A stretch of DNA of 64,000 nucleotides from contig NW_027473339.1 of NCBI RefSeq assembly GCF_050947335.1, positions 310,001-374,000 on the forward strand, given 5' to 3'. Under the pieces are notes generated by a model. The model searched no databases, had not been told where the DNA came from, and was given only the letters and a program-made list of their open reading frames with translations. A program made the translations under genes and the position numbers. Origin of the DNA: Megachile rotundata (Eukaryota; Arthropoda; Insecta; Hymenoptera; Megachilidae). Below, piece after piece: positions 35,342 to 48,082 of the stretch; positions within the stretch are counted from its first letter, which is position 1; every line of letters starts with the position of its first letter.

Positions 35342-36974
35342 TTAGGATTCTGTGATCGTGATTGTGTAATCGTGATTGTGTGATCGTGATTGTGATCGTG
35401 ATTTTGTGATCGTGATTGTGTGATCGTGATTGTGTGATCGTGATTGTGTGATTGTGATTGTTTGATTGTGATTGTGTGATTGTGATTGTGTGATTTTGTG
35501 ATTGTGATTATGTGATTGTGATTGTGATTGTGTGATTGTGTGATCGTTATTGTGTGATCGTGATTGTGTGACCGTGATTGTGTGACCGTGATTATGTGAT
35601 CGTGATTGTGCGATCCTGATTGTGTGATTAGGATTCTGTGATCGTGATTGTGTAATCGTGATTGTGTGATCGTGATTGTGATCGTGATTTTGTGATCGTG
35701 ATAGTGTGATGGTGATTGTGTGATCGTGATTGTGTGATCGTGATTGTGTGATTGTGATTGTGTGATTGTGATTGTGTGGTTGTGATTGTGTGATTGTGGT
35801 TGTGTGATTGTGATTGTGTGATTGCGATTGTGTGATCGTGACTGTGTGGTCGTGATTGTGTTATCGTGATTGTGGGATTGTGACTGTGTGATTGTGTGAT
35901 CGTGATTGTGTGATCGTGATTGTGTGATCGTGATTGTGTGATCGTGATTGTGTGATCGTGATTGTGTGATCGTGATTGGGTGATCGTGATTGGGTGATCG
36001 TGATTGGGTGATCGTGATTGGGTGATCGTGATTGTGGGATTGTGACTGTGCGATTGTGTGATCGTGATTGTGTGATCGTGATTGTGTGATCGTGATTGTG
36101 TGATCGTGATTGTGTGATCGTGATTGTGTGATCGTGATTGTGTGATCGTGATTGTGTGATCGTGATTGGGTGATCGTGATTGGGTGATCGTGATTGGGTG
36201 ATCGTGATTGTGTGATCGTGATTGTGGGATTGTGACTGTGTGATTGTGTGGTTGTGGTTGTGTGATTGTGATTGTGTGATCGTGATTGTGCGATCGTGAT
36301 TGTGCGATCGTGATTGTGCGATCGTGATTGTGCGATCGTGATTGTGCGATCGTGATTGTGCGATCGTGATTGTGCGATCGTGATTGTGCGATCGTGATTG
36401 TGCGATTCGTGATTGTGCGATCGTGATTGTGTGATCGTGACTGTGTGGTCGTGATAGTGTGATCCTGATTGTGGGATTTTGACTGTGTGATTGTGTGGTT
36501 GTGGTTGTGTGATTGTGATTGTGTGACTGTGATTGTGTGATTGTGATTGTGTGATTGTGATTGCGATTGTGTGATTGTGACTGTGTGGTCGTGATTGTGT
36601 GATCGTGATTGTGGGATTGTGACTGTGTGATTGTGTGGTTGTGATTGTGTGATCGTGATTGTGTGATCGTGATTGTGTGATCGTGATTGTGTGATCGTGA
36701 TTGTGTGATCGTGATTGTGTGATCGTGATTGTGTGATTGTGATTGTGTGATCGTGATTGCGTGATCGTGATTGTGTGACCGTGATTGTGTGATCGTGATT
36801 GTGTGATCGTGATTGTGTGATCGTGATTGTGTGATCGTGATTGTGTGATCGTGATTGTGTGACCGTGATTGTGTGATCGTGATTGTGTGATCGTGATTGT
36901 GTGATCGTGATTGTGTGACCGTGATTGTGTGTCCGTGATTATGTGATCGTGATTGTGCGATCCTGATTGTGTGA
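35342..36974. repeat. Cassette with TTAGG pair 286 bp apart, copy 1
   Basis: TTAGG blocks at 35342 and 35628. The first is preceded by GTGTGTCCG (35294) and lacks the GATAGTG-GATGGTG tail. The GTGGTTGTGG block, two GGGTGATCG groups and a GCGATCG run (36285-36425) follow; the run contains GCGATTCG with one extra T near 36406. GTGTGTCCG recurs at 36927, 1,633 bp further. Confidence 0.82.
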
Positions 36975-38790
36975 TTAGGATTCTGTGATCGTGATTGTGT
37001 AATCGTGATTGTGTGATCGTGATTGTGATCGTGATTTTGTGATCGTGATTGTGTGATCGTGATTGTGTGATCGTGATTGTGTGATTGTGATTGTTTGATT
37101 GTGATTGTGTGATTGTGATTGTGTGATTGTGTGATTGTGATTATGTGATTGTGATTGTGATTGTGTGATTGTGTGATCGTTATTGTGTGATCGTGATTGT
37201 GTGACCGTGATTGTGTGACCGTGATTATGTGATCGTGATTGTGCGATCCTGATTGTGTGATTAGGATTCTGTGATCGTGATTGTGTAATCGTGATTGTGT
37301 GATCGTGATTGTGATCGTGATTTTGTGATCGTGATAGTGTGATGGTGATTGTGTGATCGTGATTGTGTGATCGTGATTGTGTGATTGTGATTGTGTGATT
37401 GTGATTGTGTGATTGTGATTGTGTGGTTGTGATTGTGTGATTGTGGTTGTGTGATTGTGATTGTGTGATTGCGATTGTGTGATCGTGACTGTGTGGTCGT
37501 GATTGTGTGATCGTGATTGTGGGATTGTGACTGTGGGATTGTGTGGTTGTGGTTGTGTGACTGTGATTGTGTGATTGTGACTGTGTGGTCGTGATTGTGT
37601 TACCGTGATTGTGGGATTGTGACTGTGTGATTGTGTGATCGTGATTGTGTGATCGTGATTGTGTGATCGTGATTGTGTGATCGTGATTGTGTGATCGTGA
37701 TTGTGTGATCGTGATTGGGTGATCGTGATTGGGTGATCGTGATTGGGTGATCGTGATTGGGTGATCGTGATTGGGTGATCGTGATTGTGGGATTGTGACT
37801 GTGCGATTGTGTGATTGTGATTGTGTGACTGTGATTGTGTGATTGTGATTGTGGGATTGTGATTGTGTGATTGTGATTGTGTGATCGTGACTGTGATTGT
37901 GTGATTGTGATTGTGACTGTGATTGTGATTGTGATTGTGATTGTGATTGTGATTGTGATTGTGATTGTGATTGTGATTCTGATTGTGATTGTGATTGTGT
38001 GACTGTGTGATTGTGATTGTGTGACTGTGATTGTGTGATCGTGATAGTGTGATCGTGATAGTGTGATCGTGATTGTGTGATCGTGACTGTGTGGTCGTGA
38101 TTGTGTGATCGTGATTGTGGGATTGTGACTGTGTGATTGTGTGGTTGTGGTTGTGTGATTGTGATTGTGTGATCGTGATTGCGCGATCGTGATTGTGCGA
38201 TCGTGATTGTGCGATCGTGATTGTGCGATCGTGATTGTGCGATCGTGATTGTGCGATCGTGATTGTGCGATCGTGATTGTGCGATCGTGATTGTGCGATC
38301 GTGATTGTGTGATCGTGACTGTGTGGTCGTGATAGTGTGATCGTGATTGTGGGATTTTGACTGTGTGATTGTGTGGTTGTGGTTGTGTGATTGTGATTGT
38401 GTGACTGTGATTGTGTGATTGTGATTGTGGGATTGTGATTGCGATTGTGTGATTGTGACTGTGTGGTCGTGATTGTGTGATCGTGATTGTGGGATTGTGA
38501 CTGTGTGATTGTGTGGTTGTGATTGTGTGATCGTGATTGTGTGATCGTGATTGTGTGATCGTGATTGTGTGATCGTGATTGTGTGATCGTGATTGTGTGA
38601 TTGTGATTGTTTGATTGTGATTGTGTGATTGTGATTGTGTGATTGTGTGATTGTGATTATGTGATTGTGATTGTGTGATCGTGATAGTGTGATCGTGATT
38701 GTGTGATCGTTATTGTGTGATCGTGATTGTGTGACCGTGATTGTGTCACCGTGATTATGTGATCGTGATTGTGCGAACCAGATTGTGTGA
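36975..38790. repeat. Cassette with TTAGG pair 286 bp apart, copy 2
   Basis: TTAGG at 36975 and 37261, again 286 bp apart with GTGTGTCCG to the left. Then GTGGTTGTGG block with GTTACCG near 37600, GTGATCG run, five GGGTGATCG units, hexamer run (37905-38000), GCGATCG run starting GCGCGATCG (38170-38305), and a short GTGATCG run. Confidence 0.82.
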
Positions 38791-40556
38791 TTAGGATTCT
38801 GTGATCGTGATTGTGTAATCGTGATTGTGTGATCGTGATTGTGATCGTGATTTTGTGATCGTGATAGTGTGATGGTGATTGTGTGATCGTGATTGTGTGA
38901 TCGTGATTGTGTGATTGTGCTTGTGTGATTGTGATTGTGTGATTGTGATTGTGTGGTTGTGACTGTGTGATTGTGGTTGTGTGATTGTGATTGTGTGATT
39001 GCGATTGTGTGATCGTGACTGTGTGGTCGTGATTGTGTGATCGTGATTGTGGGATTGTGACTGTGGGATTGTGTGGTTGTGGTTGTGTGACTGTGATTGT
39101 GTGATTGTGATTGCGATTGTGTGATTGTGACTGTGTGGTCGTGATTGTGTGATCGTGATTGTGGGATTGTGACTGTGTGATTGTGTGATCGTGATTGTGT
39201 GATCGTGATTGTGTGATCGTGATTGTGTGATCGTGATTGTGTGATCGTGATTGGGTGATCGTGATTGGGTGATCGTGATTGGGTGATCGTGATTGGGTGA
39301 TCGCGATTGGGTGATCGTGATTGTGGGATTGTGACTGTGCGATTGTGTGATTGTGATTGTGTGACTGTGATTGTGTGATTGTGATTGTGGGATTGTGATT
39401 GTGTGATTGTGATTGTGTGATCGTGACTGTGATTGTGTGATTGTGATTGTGACTGTGATTGTGATTGTGATTGTGATTGTGATTGTGATTGTGATTGTGA
39501 TTGTGATTGTGATTGTGATTGTGATTCTGATTCTGATTGTGATTGTGTGACTGTGTGATTTTGATTGTGTGACTGTGATTGTGTGATCGTGATAGTGTGA
39601 TCGTGATAGTGTGATCGTGATTGTGTGATCGTGACTGTGTGGTCGTGATTGTGTGATCGTGATTGTGGGATTGTGACTGTGTGATTGTGTGGTTGTGGTT
39701 GTGTGATTGTGATTGTGTGATCGTGATTGTGCGATCGTGATTGTGCGATCGTGATTGTGCGATCGTGATTGTGCGATCGTGATTGTGCGATCGTGATTGT
39801 GCGATCGTGATTGTGCGATCGTGATTGTGCGATCGTGATTGTGCGATCGTGATTGTGTGATCGTGACTGTGTGGTCGTGATAGTGTGATCGTGATTGTGG
39901 GATTTTGACTGTGTGATTGTGTGGTTGTGGTTGTGTGATTGTGATTGTGTGACTGTGATTGTGTGATTGTGATTGTGGGATTGTGATTGCGATTGTGTGA
40001 TTGTGACTGTGTGGTCGTGATTGTGTGATCGTGATTGTGGGATTGTGACTGTGTGATTGTGTGGTTGTGATTGTGTGATCGTGATTGTGTGATCGTGATT
40101 GTGTGATCGTGATTGTGTGATCGTGATTGTGTGATCGTGATTGTGTGATCGTGATTGTGTGATCGTGATTGTGTGACCGTGATTGTGTGATCGTGATTGT
40201 GTGATCGTGATTGTGTGATCGTGATTGTGTGATCGTGATTGTGTGATCGTGATTGTGTGATCGTGATTGTGTGATCGTGATTGTGTGATCGTGATTGTGT
40301 GATCGTGATTGTGTGATCGTGATTGTGTGATCGTGATTGTGTGATCGTGATTGTGTGATCGTGATTGTGTGATTGTGATTGTTTGATTGTGATTGTGTGA
40401 TTGTGATTGTGTGATTGTGTGATTGTGTGATTGTGATTATGTGATTGTGATTGTGATTGTGTGATTGTGTGATCGTTATTGTGTGATCGTGATTGTGTGA
40501 CCGTGATTGTGTGACCGTGATTATGTGATCGTGATTGTGCGATCCTGATTGTGTGA
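38791..40556. repeat. Full higher-order cassette (exemplar)
   Basis: A good example of the left-domain order: TTAGG block with GCGAACCAG (38791), GTGGTTGTGG block (38950-39185), GTGATCG run, five GGGTGATCG units (39250-39320), hexamer run ending in two CTGATT (39440-39550), GATAGTG pair, GTGGTCG block, GCGATCG run (39722-39850), GGGATTTTGACTG block, long GTGATCG run (40075-40370), GTTTGATTG, GATTATG, GATCGTTATTG, next TTAGG block. Confidence 0.88.
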
Positions 40557-42230
40557 TTAGGATTCTGTGATCGTGATTGTGTAATCGTGATTGTGTGATC
40601 GTTATTGTGATCGTGATTTTGTGATCGTGATAGTGTGATGGTGATTGTGTGATCGTGATTGTGTGATCGTGATTGTGTGATCGTGATTGGGTGATCGTGA
40701 TTGGGTGATCGTGATTGGGTGATCGTGATTGGGTGATCGTGATTGGGTGATCGTGATTGTGGGATTGTGACTGTGCGATTGTGTGATTGTGATTGTGTGA
40801 CTGTGATTGTGTGATTGTGATTGTGGGATTGTGATTGTGTGATTGTGATTGTGTGATCGTGACTGTGATTGTGTGATTGTGATTGTGACTGTGATTGTGA
40901 TTGTGATTGTGATTGTGATTGTGATTGTGATTGTGATTGTGATTGTGATTCTGATTGTGATTGTGATTGTGTGACTGTGTGATTGTGATTGTGTGACTGT
41001 GATTGTGTGATCGTGATAGTGTGATCGTGATTGTGTGATCGTGACTGTGTGGTCGTGATTGTGTGATCGTGATTGTGGGATTGTGACTGTGTGATTGTGT
41101 GATTGTGATTGTGTGATCGTGATTGTGCGATCGTGATTGTGCGATCGTGATTGTGCGATCGTGATTGTGCGATCGTGATTGTGCGATCGTGATTGTGCGA
41201 TCGTGATTGTGCGATCGTGATTGTGCGATCGTGATTGTGCGATCGTGGTTGTGCGATCGTGATTGTGTGATCGTGACTGTGTGGTCGTGATAGTGTGATC
41301 GTGATTGTGGGATTTTGACTGTGTGATTGTGTGGTTGTGGTTGTGTGATTGTGATTGTGTGACTGTGATTGTGTGATTGTGATTGTGGGATTGTGATTGC
41401 GATTGTGTGATTGTGACTGTGTGGTCGTGATTGTGTGATCGTGATTGTGGGATTGTGACTGCGTGATTGTGTGGTTGTGATTGTGTGATCGTGATTGTGT
41501 GATCGTGATTGTGTGATCGTGATTGTGTGATCGTGATTGTGTGATCGTGATTGTGTGATCGTGATTGTGTGATCGTGATTGTGTGACCGTGATTGTGTGA
41601 TCGTGATTGTGTGATCGTGATTGTGTGATCGTGATTGTGTGATCGTGATTGTGTGATCGTGATTGTGTGATCGTGATTGTGTGATCGTGATTGTGTGATC
41701 GTGATTGTGTGATCGTGATTGTGTGATCGTGATTGTGTGATCGTGATTGTTTGATTGTGATTGTGTGATTGTGATTGTGTGATTGTGATTGTGTGATTGT
41801 GTGATTGTGATTATGTGATTGTTATTGTGATTGTGTGATTGTGTGATCGTTATTGTGTGATCGTGATTGTGTGACCGTGATTGTGTGACCGTGATTGTGT
41901 GACCGTGATTATGTGATCGTGATTGTGCGATCCTGATTGTGTGATTAGGATTCTGTGATCGTGATTGTGTAATCGTGATTGTGTGATCGTGATTGTGATC
42001 GTGATTTTGTGATCGTGATTGTGTGATGGTGATTGTGTGATCGTGATTTTGTGATAGTGATTGTGTGATCGTGATCGTGTGATCGTGATTGGGTGACCGT
42101 GATTGGGTGATCGTGATTGGGTGATCGTGATTGTGTGATCGTGATTGTGTGATCGTGATTGTGTGATCGTGATTGTGTGACCGTGATTGTGTGATCGTGA
42201 TTGTGTGATCGTGATTGTGTGATCGTGATT
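40557..42230. repeat. Last left-domain cassettes
   Basis: TTAGG at 40557 is followed directly by five GGGTGATCG units, skipping the GTGGTTGTGG block. Then hexamer run (40880-40970), GCGATCG run (41115-41265), long GTGATCG run (41485-41745) and TTAGG at 41945. The last block changes character: GATTTTG with GATAGTG, GATCGTGATCG and GGGTGACCG (about 42040-42110), which are right-domain variants. Confidence 0.8.
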
Positions 42231-42702
42231 GTGTGATTGTGATTGTGTGATTGTGATTGTGTGATTGTGATTGTGTGATTGTGATTGTGTGATTGTGATT
42301 GTGTGATTGTGATTGTGTGATTGTGATTGTGTGATTGTGATTGTGTGATTGTGATTGTGTGATTGTGATTGTGTGATTGTGATTGTGTGATTGTGATTGT
42401 GTGATTGTGATTGTGTGATTGTGATTGTGTGATTGTGATTGTGTGATTGTGATTGTGTGATTGTGATTGTGTGATTGTGATTGTGTGATTATGATTGTGT
42501 GATTGTGATTGTGTGATTGTGATTGTGGTTGTGTGATTGTGATTGTGTGATTGTGATTGTGTGATTGTGATTGTGTGATTGTGATTGTGTGATAGTGATT
42601 GTGTGATTGTGATTGTCAGATTGTGATTGTGTGATTGTGATTGTGTGATTGTGATTGTGTGATTGTGATTGTGTGATTGTGATTGTGTGATTGTGATTGT
42701 GT
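42231..42702. repeat. Long homogeneous 14-mer run at the domain change
   Basis: About 33 units of GTGTGATTGTGATT over 472 bp. Isolated scars are GATTATGATTG (42489), GATTGTGGTTG (42520), GATAGTG (42591) and GTCAGATTG (42614). It ends sharply at GATCGTGATCGTG, the same right-hand border as the long runs at 48.1, 49.5, 52.5, 56.9 and 58.3 kb. Confidence 0.93.
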
Positions 42703-43397
42703 GATCGTGATCGTGTGATCGTGATTGGGTGACCGTGATTGGGTGATCGTGATTGGGTGATCGTGATTTGGTGATCGTGATTGGGTGATCGTGATTGGGT
42801 GATCGTGGTTGAGTGATCGTGATTGTGGGATAGTGACTGTGTGATTGTGTGATTGTGATTGTGTGACTGTGATTGTGTGATTGTGATTGTGGGATTGTGA
42901 TTGTGTGATTGTGATTGTGTGATCGTGACTGTGATTGTGTGACTGTGATCGTGATTGTGATTGTGATTGTGATTGTGTGATTGTGATTGTGGGATTGTGA
43001 TTGCGATCGTGTGATTGTGACTGTGTGGTCGTGATAGTGTGATCGTGATTGTGGGATTGTGACTGTGTGATTGTGTGTTGTGATTGTGTGATCGTGATTG
43101 TGCGATCGTGATTCTGCGATCGTGATTGTGCGATCGTGATTGTGCGATCGTGATTGTGCGATCGTGATTGTGCGATCGTGATTGTGCGATCGTGATTGTG
43201 CGATCGTGATTGTGCGATCGTGATTGTGCGATCGTGATTGTGCGATTGTGATTGTGTGATTGTGATTGTTTGATTGTGATTGTGTGATTGTGGTTGTATG
43301 ATTGTGATTATGTGATTGTGATTGTGATCGTGATTGTGTGACCGTGATTGTGTGACCGTGATTATGTGAACGTGATTGTGCGATCCTGATTGTGTGA
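42703..43397. repeat. GGGTGACCG group, GATTTGG and GCGATCG run
   Basis: GATCGTGATCG, GGGTGACCG, GGGTGATCG units with GATTTGG (42765), GATAGTGACTG, a short hexamer stretch and a GTGGTCG block that has lost one G (GTGTGTTGTG, 43078). Then about eleven GCGATCG units (43090-43245) with one GATTCTGCG. This is the first of a right-domain block repeated at about 49.5, 52.6 and 58.4 kb. Confidence 0.85.
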
Positions 43398-45060
43398 TTA
43401 GGATTCTGTGATCGTAATTGTGTAATCGTGATTGTGTGATCGTGATTGTGATCGTGATTTTGTGATCGTGATTGTGTGATGGTGATTGTGTGATCGTGAT
43501 TTTGTGATAGTGATTGTGTGATTGTGATTGTGTGATTGTGATTGTGTGGTTGTGATTGTGTGATTGTGGTTGTGTGATTGTGATTGTGTGATTGCGATTG
43601 TGTGATCGTGACTGCGTGGTCGTGATTGTGGGACTGTGACTGTGGGATTGTGTGGTTGTGGTTGTGTGATTGTGATTGTGTGACTGTGATTGTGGGATTG
43701 TGTGGTTGTGGTTGTGTGATTGTGATTTTGTGACTGTGATTGTGTGATTGTGATTGCGATTGTGTGATTGTGACTGTGTGGTCGTGATTGTGTGATCGTG
43801 ATTGTGGGATTGTGACTGTGTGATTGTGTGGTTGTGGTTGTGTGACTGTGATTGTGTGATTGTGATTGAGGGATTGCGATTGTGTGATTGCGATTGTGTG
43901 ATTGCGATTGTGTGATTGCGATTGTGTGATTGCGACTGTGTGGTCGTGATTGTGTGATCGTGATTGTGTGATCGTGATTGTGTGATCGCGATTGTGTGAT
44001 CGCGATTGTGTGATCGCGATTGTGTGATCGCGATTGTGTGATCGCGATTGTGTGATCGCGATTGTGTGATCGCGATTGTGTGATCGCGATTGTGTGATTG
44101 TGTGATTGTGGTTGTGATTGTGTGACTGTGATTGTGTGATTGTGATTGAGGGATTGTGATTGTGTGATTGTGATTGTGTGATCGTGACTGTGATTGTGTG
44201 ATTGTGATTGCGATTGCGATTGTGATTGCGATTGTGATTGTGATTGTGATCGTGATTGTGATCGTGATTGTGATTGTGATTGGGATTGTGATTGTGATTG
44301 TGATTGTGATTGTGATTGTGATTGTGATTGTGATTGTGATTGTGTGACTGTGTGATTGTGATTGTGTGACTGTGATTGTGTGATCGTGATAGTGTGATCG
44401 TGATAGTGTGATCGTGATAGTGTGATCGTGATTGTGTGATCGTGATTGTGTGGTCGTGATTGTGTGGTCGTGATTGTGTGATCGTGATTGTGTGATCGTG
44501 ATTGTGCGATCGTGATTGTGCGATCGTGATTGTGCGATCGTGATTGTGCGATTGTGATTGTGCGATTGTGATTGTGCGATTTTGATTGTGCGATTGTGAT
44601 TGTGCGATTGTGATTGTGCGATCGTGATTGTGTGATCGTGATTGTGTGGTCGTGATTGTGTGATCGTGATTGTGGGATTGTGTGATTGTGATTGTGATTG
44701 TGTGATTGTGATTTTGTGATCGCGATTGTGTGATCGCGATTGTGTGATCGCGATTGTGTGATCGCGATTGTGTGATCGCGATTGTGTGATCGCGATTGTG
44801 TGATCGCGATTGTGTGATCGCGATTGTGTGATCGCGACTGTGTGATCGCGATTGTGTGATCGTGATTGTGTGGTCGTGATTGTGTGATCGTGATTGTGGG
44901 ATTGTGTGATTGTGATTGTGATTGTGTGATTGTGATTTTGTGATTGTGATTTTGTGATTCTGATTTTGTGATTGTGATTTTGTTATTGTGATTGTGTGAT
45001 TGTGATTGTGTGATTGTAATTGTGTGATTGTGATTGTGTGATCGTGATTGTGTGGTCGTG
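43398..45060. repeat. ATTGCG, GATCGCG and hexamer segment
   Basis: TTAGG block at 43398, GTGGTTGTGG blocks, ATTGCG run (43860-43935), about eight GATCGCG units (43985-44098), hexamer run with interspersed GCG and GATCG variants and one GGGATTG (44215-44343), GCGATCG and GCGATTG units (44500-44625), a second GATCGCG run (44712-44860), then GATTTTG units. GATCGCG contains the TCGCGA palindrome. Confidence 0.8.
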
Positions 45061-46005
45061 ATTGTGTGATCGTGACTGTGGGTTTGTGACTGTGTGATTG
45101 TGTGATAGTGATTGTGTGACTGTGATTGTGTGATTGTGATTGTGGGATTGAGATTGTGTGATTGTGATTGTGTGATCGTGACTGTGATTGTGTGATTGTG
45201 ATTGTGTGACTGTGTGATTGTGATTGTGATTGTGTGATCGTGATAGTGTGATCGTGATCGTGTGATTGTGATCGTGTGATTGTGATCGTGTGATTGCGAT
45301 CGTGTGATTGTGATCGTGTGATTGCAATCGTGTGATTGCGATCGTGTGATTGCGATCGTGTGATTGCGATTGTGTGATTGTGATTGTGTGATTGTGATTG
45401 TGTGATCGTGATTGTGTGACCGTGATTGTGTGACCGTGATTATGTGATCGTGATTGTGTGATCCTGATTGTGTGATTTGGATTCTGTGATCGTGATTCTG
45501 TAATCGTGATTGTGTGATCGTGATTGTGTGGTCGTGATTGTGTGGTTGTGATTGTGTGATTGTGGTTGTATGATTGTGATTGTGTGATTGCGATTGTGTG
45601 ATCGTGACTGTGCGGTCGTGATTGTGTGATAGTGATTGTGGGATTGTGACTGTGGGATTGTGTGGTTGTGGTTGTGCGATTGTGATTGTGTGACTGTGAT
45701 TGTGTGATTGTGATTGCGATTGTGTGATTGTGCTGTGTGGTCGTGATTGTGTGATCGTGATTGTGGGATTGTGACTGTGTGATTGTGTGATCGTGATTGT
45801 GTGATCGTGATTGTGTGATCGTGATTGTGTGATCGTGATTGTGTGATCGTGATTGGGTGATCGTGATTGGGTGATCGTGATTGGGTGATCGTGATCGTGG
45901 GATTGTGACTGTGCGATTGTGTGATTGTGATTGTGTGACTGTGATTGTGTGATCGTGATTGTGTGATCGTGATAGTGTGATCGTGATTGTGTGATCGTGA
46001 TTGTG
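45060..46005. repeat. 953-bp tandem pair, copy 1
   Basis: Markers recur 953 bp to the right: GCAATCG 45324/46277, the variant marker block 45476/46429 and one-base-deleted TGCTGTG 45731/46684. The block contains a GATCGTGTGATTGCG stretch, GTGCGGTCG, GTGGTTGTGCG and GGGTGATCG units. This copy has TTTGG in place of TTAGG. Confidence 0.92.
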
Positions 46006-46950
46006 TGGTCGTGATTGTGTGATCGTGATTGTGGGATTGTGACTGTGTGATTGTGTGATTGTGATTGTGTGACTGTGATTGTGTGATTGTGATTGTGGGA
46101 TTGAGATTGTGTGATTGTGATTGTGTGATCGTGACTGTGATTGTGTGATTGTGATTGTGTGACTGTGTGATTGTGATTGTGATTGTGTGATCGTGATAGT
46201 GCGATCGTGATCGTGTGATTGTGATCGTGTGATTGTGATCGTGTGATTGCGATCGTGTGATTGTGATCGTGTGATTGCAATCGTGTGATTGCGATCGTGT
46301 GATTGCGATCGTGTGATTGCGATTGTGTGATTGTGATTGTGTGATTGTGATTGTGTGATCGTGATTGTGTGACCGTGATTGTGTGACCGTGATTATGTGA
46401 TCGTGATTGTGTGATCCTGATTGTGTGATTAGGATTCTGTGATCGTGATTCTGTAATCATGATTGTGTGATCGTGATTGTGTGGTCGTGATTGTGTGGTT
46501 GTGATTGTGTGATTGTGGTTGTATGATTGTGATTGTGTGATTGCGATTGTGTGATCGTGACTGTGCGGTCGTGATTGTGTGATAGTGATTGTGGGATTGT
46601 GACTGTGGGATTGTGTGGTTGTGGTTGTGCGATTGTGATTGTGTGACTGTGATTGTGTGATTGTGATTGCGATTGTGTGATTGTGCTGTGTGGTCGTGAT
46701 TGTGGGATTGTGACTGTGTGATTGTGTGATCGTGATTGTGTGATCGTGATTGTGTGATCGTGATTGTGTGATCGTGATTGTGTGATCGTGATTGTGTGAT
46801 CGTGATTGGGTGATCGTGATTGGGTGATCGTGATTGTGGGATTGTGACTGTGCGATTGTGTGATTGTGATTGTGTGACTGTGATTGTGTGATCGTGATTG
46901 TGTGATCGTGATAGTGTGATCGTGATTGTGTGATCGTGATTGTGTGGTCG
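46006..46950. repeat. 953-bp tandem pair, copy 2
   Basis: Same order as its left neighbour with TTAGG intact at 46429, a private GTAATCATG near 46450, and a 28-bp loss after TGCTGTG, where a GTGATCGTGATT pair is missing. The two copies therefore differ by substitutions as well as by unit number. Confidence 0.9.
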
Positions 46951-47807
46951 TGATTGTGTGATCGTGATTGTGGGATTGTGACTGTGTGATTGTGTGATTG
47001 TGATTGTGTGACTGTGATTGTGTGATTGTGATTGTGGGATTGAGATTGTGTGATTGTGATTGTGTGATCGTGACTGTGATTGTGTGATTGTGATTGTGTG
47101 ACAGTGTGATTGTGATTGTGATTGTGTGACTGTGATAGTGTGATCGTGATAGTGTGATCGTGATAGTGTGATCGTGATAGTGTGATCGTGATCGTGTGAT
47201 CGCGATCGTGTGATCGCGATCGTGTGATCGCGTTTGTGTGATCGCGATTGTGTGATTGTGATTGTGGGATTGTGGTTGTGCGATTGTGATTGTGCGATTG
47301 TGATTGTGCGATTGTGATTGTGATTGTGTGACTGTGTGATTGTGATTGTGTGATCGTGATAGTGTGATCGTGATTGTGTGATCGTAATTGTGTGATCGTG
47401 ATTGTGTGATGGTGATTGTGTGATTGTGATTGTGTGATTGTGGATGTGTGATTGTGGTTGTGTGATTGTGGTTGTGTGATTGTGATTGTGTGATTGCGAT
47501 TGTGTGATCGTGACTGTGTGGTCGTGATTGTGTGATCGTGATTGTGGGATTGTGACTGTGTGTATGTGTGGTTGTGGTTGTGCGTTTGTGATTGTGTGAC
47601 TGTGATTGTGTGATTGTGATTGTGGGACTGTGATTGCGATTGTGTGATTGTGACTGTGTGGTCGTGATTGTGCGATCGTGATTGTGGGATTGTGACTGCG
47701 TGGTTGTGTGATTGTTTGATTGTGTGATTGCGATTGTGTGATTCCGATTGTGTGATTGCGATTGTGTGATTGCGATTGTTTGATTGCGATTGTTTGATTG
47801 TGTGATT
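46951..47807. repeat. GATAGTG, GATCGCG and GTGTATG block, copy 1
   Basis: GACAGTG, four GATAGTG units, GATCGCG units with GCGTTTG (47195-47255), GCGATTG units, GGATGTG (47442), GTGTATG (47561), GCGTTTG, and an ATTGCG run with GATTCCG. The same markers lie at 56296 (GGATGTG, offset 8,854) and 56401 (GTGTATG, offset 8,840), one 14-mer shorter. Confidence 0.85.
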
Positions 47808-48082
47808 GTGATTGTGTGATTGTGATTATGTGATTGTGATTGTGTGATTGTGATTGTGCGATTGTGATTGTGTGATTGTGATTGTGTGATTGTGATTGTG
47901 TGATTGTGATTGTGTGATTGTGATTGTGTGATTGTGATTGTGTGATTGTGATTGTGTGATTGTGATTGTGTGATTGTGATTGTGTGATTGTGATTGTGTG
48001 ATTGTGATTGTGTGATTGTGATTGTGTGATTGTGATTGTGTGATTGTGATTGTGTGATTGTGATTGTGTGATTGTGATTGTG
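47808..48082. repeat. Homogeneous 14-mer run
   Basis: About nineteen GTGTGATTGTGATT units with GATTATG and GCGATTG variants near the left end. It ends at GATCGTGATCG. Confidence 0.92.

Larger units (their letters stand above)
1..42230. repeat. Left satellite domain, GCGATCG-rich cassettes
   Basis: This part is made of higher-order cassettes with a recurrent order: TTAGG marker block, a GTGGTTGTGG block, a GTGATCG run, four or five GGGTGATCG units, a hexamer run ending in CTGATT, a GATAGTG pair, a GTGGTCG block, nine or more GCGATCG units, a GGGATTTTGACTG block, a second GTGATCG run, GTTTGATTG, GATTATG, GATCGTTATTG, then the next marker block. Individual cassettes lose or repeat parts of this series. 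The domain contains 32 of the 40 marker blocks. No gene was found anywhere in it. Confidence 0.8.

Noticed and set aside
43398..46460. 1,020-codon open frame on the - strand
   Set aside because: Same peptide repeat, ending in a TTAGG block. It runs straight through the 953-bp tandem duplication, which a real coding sequence would be unlikely to do.
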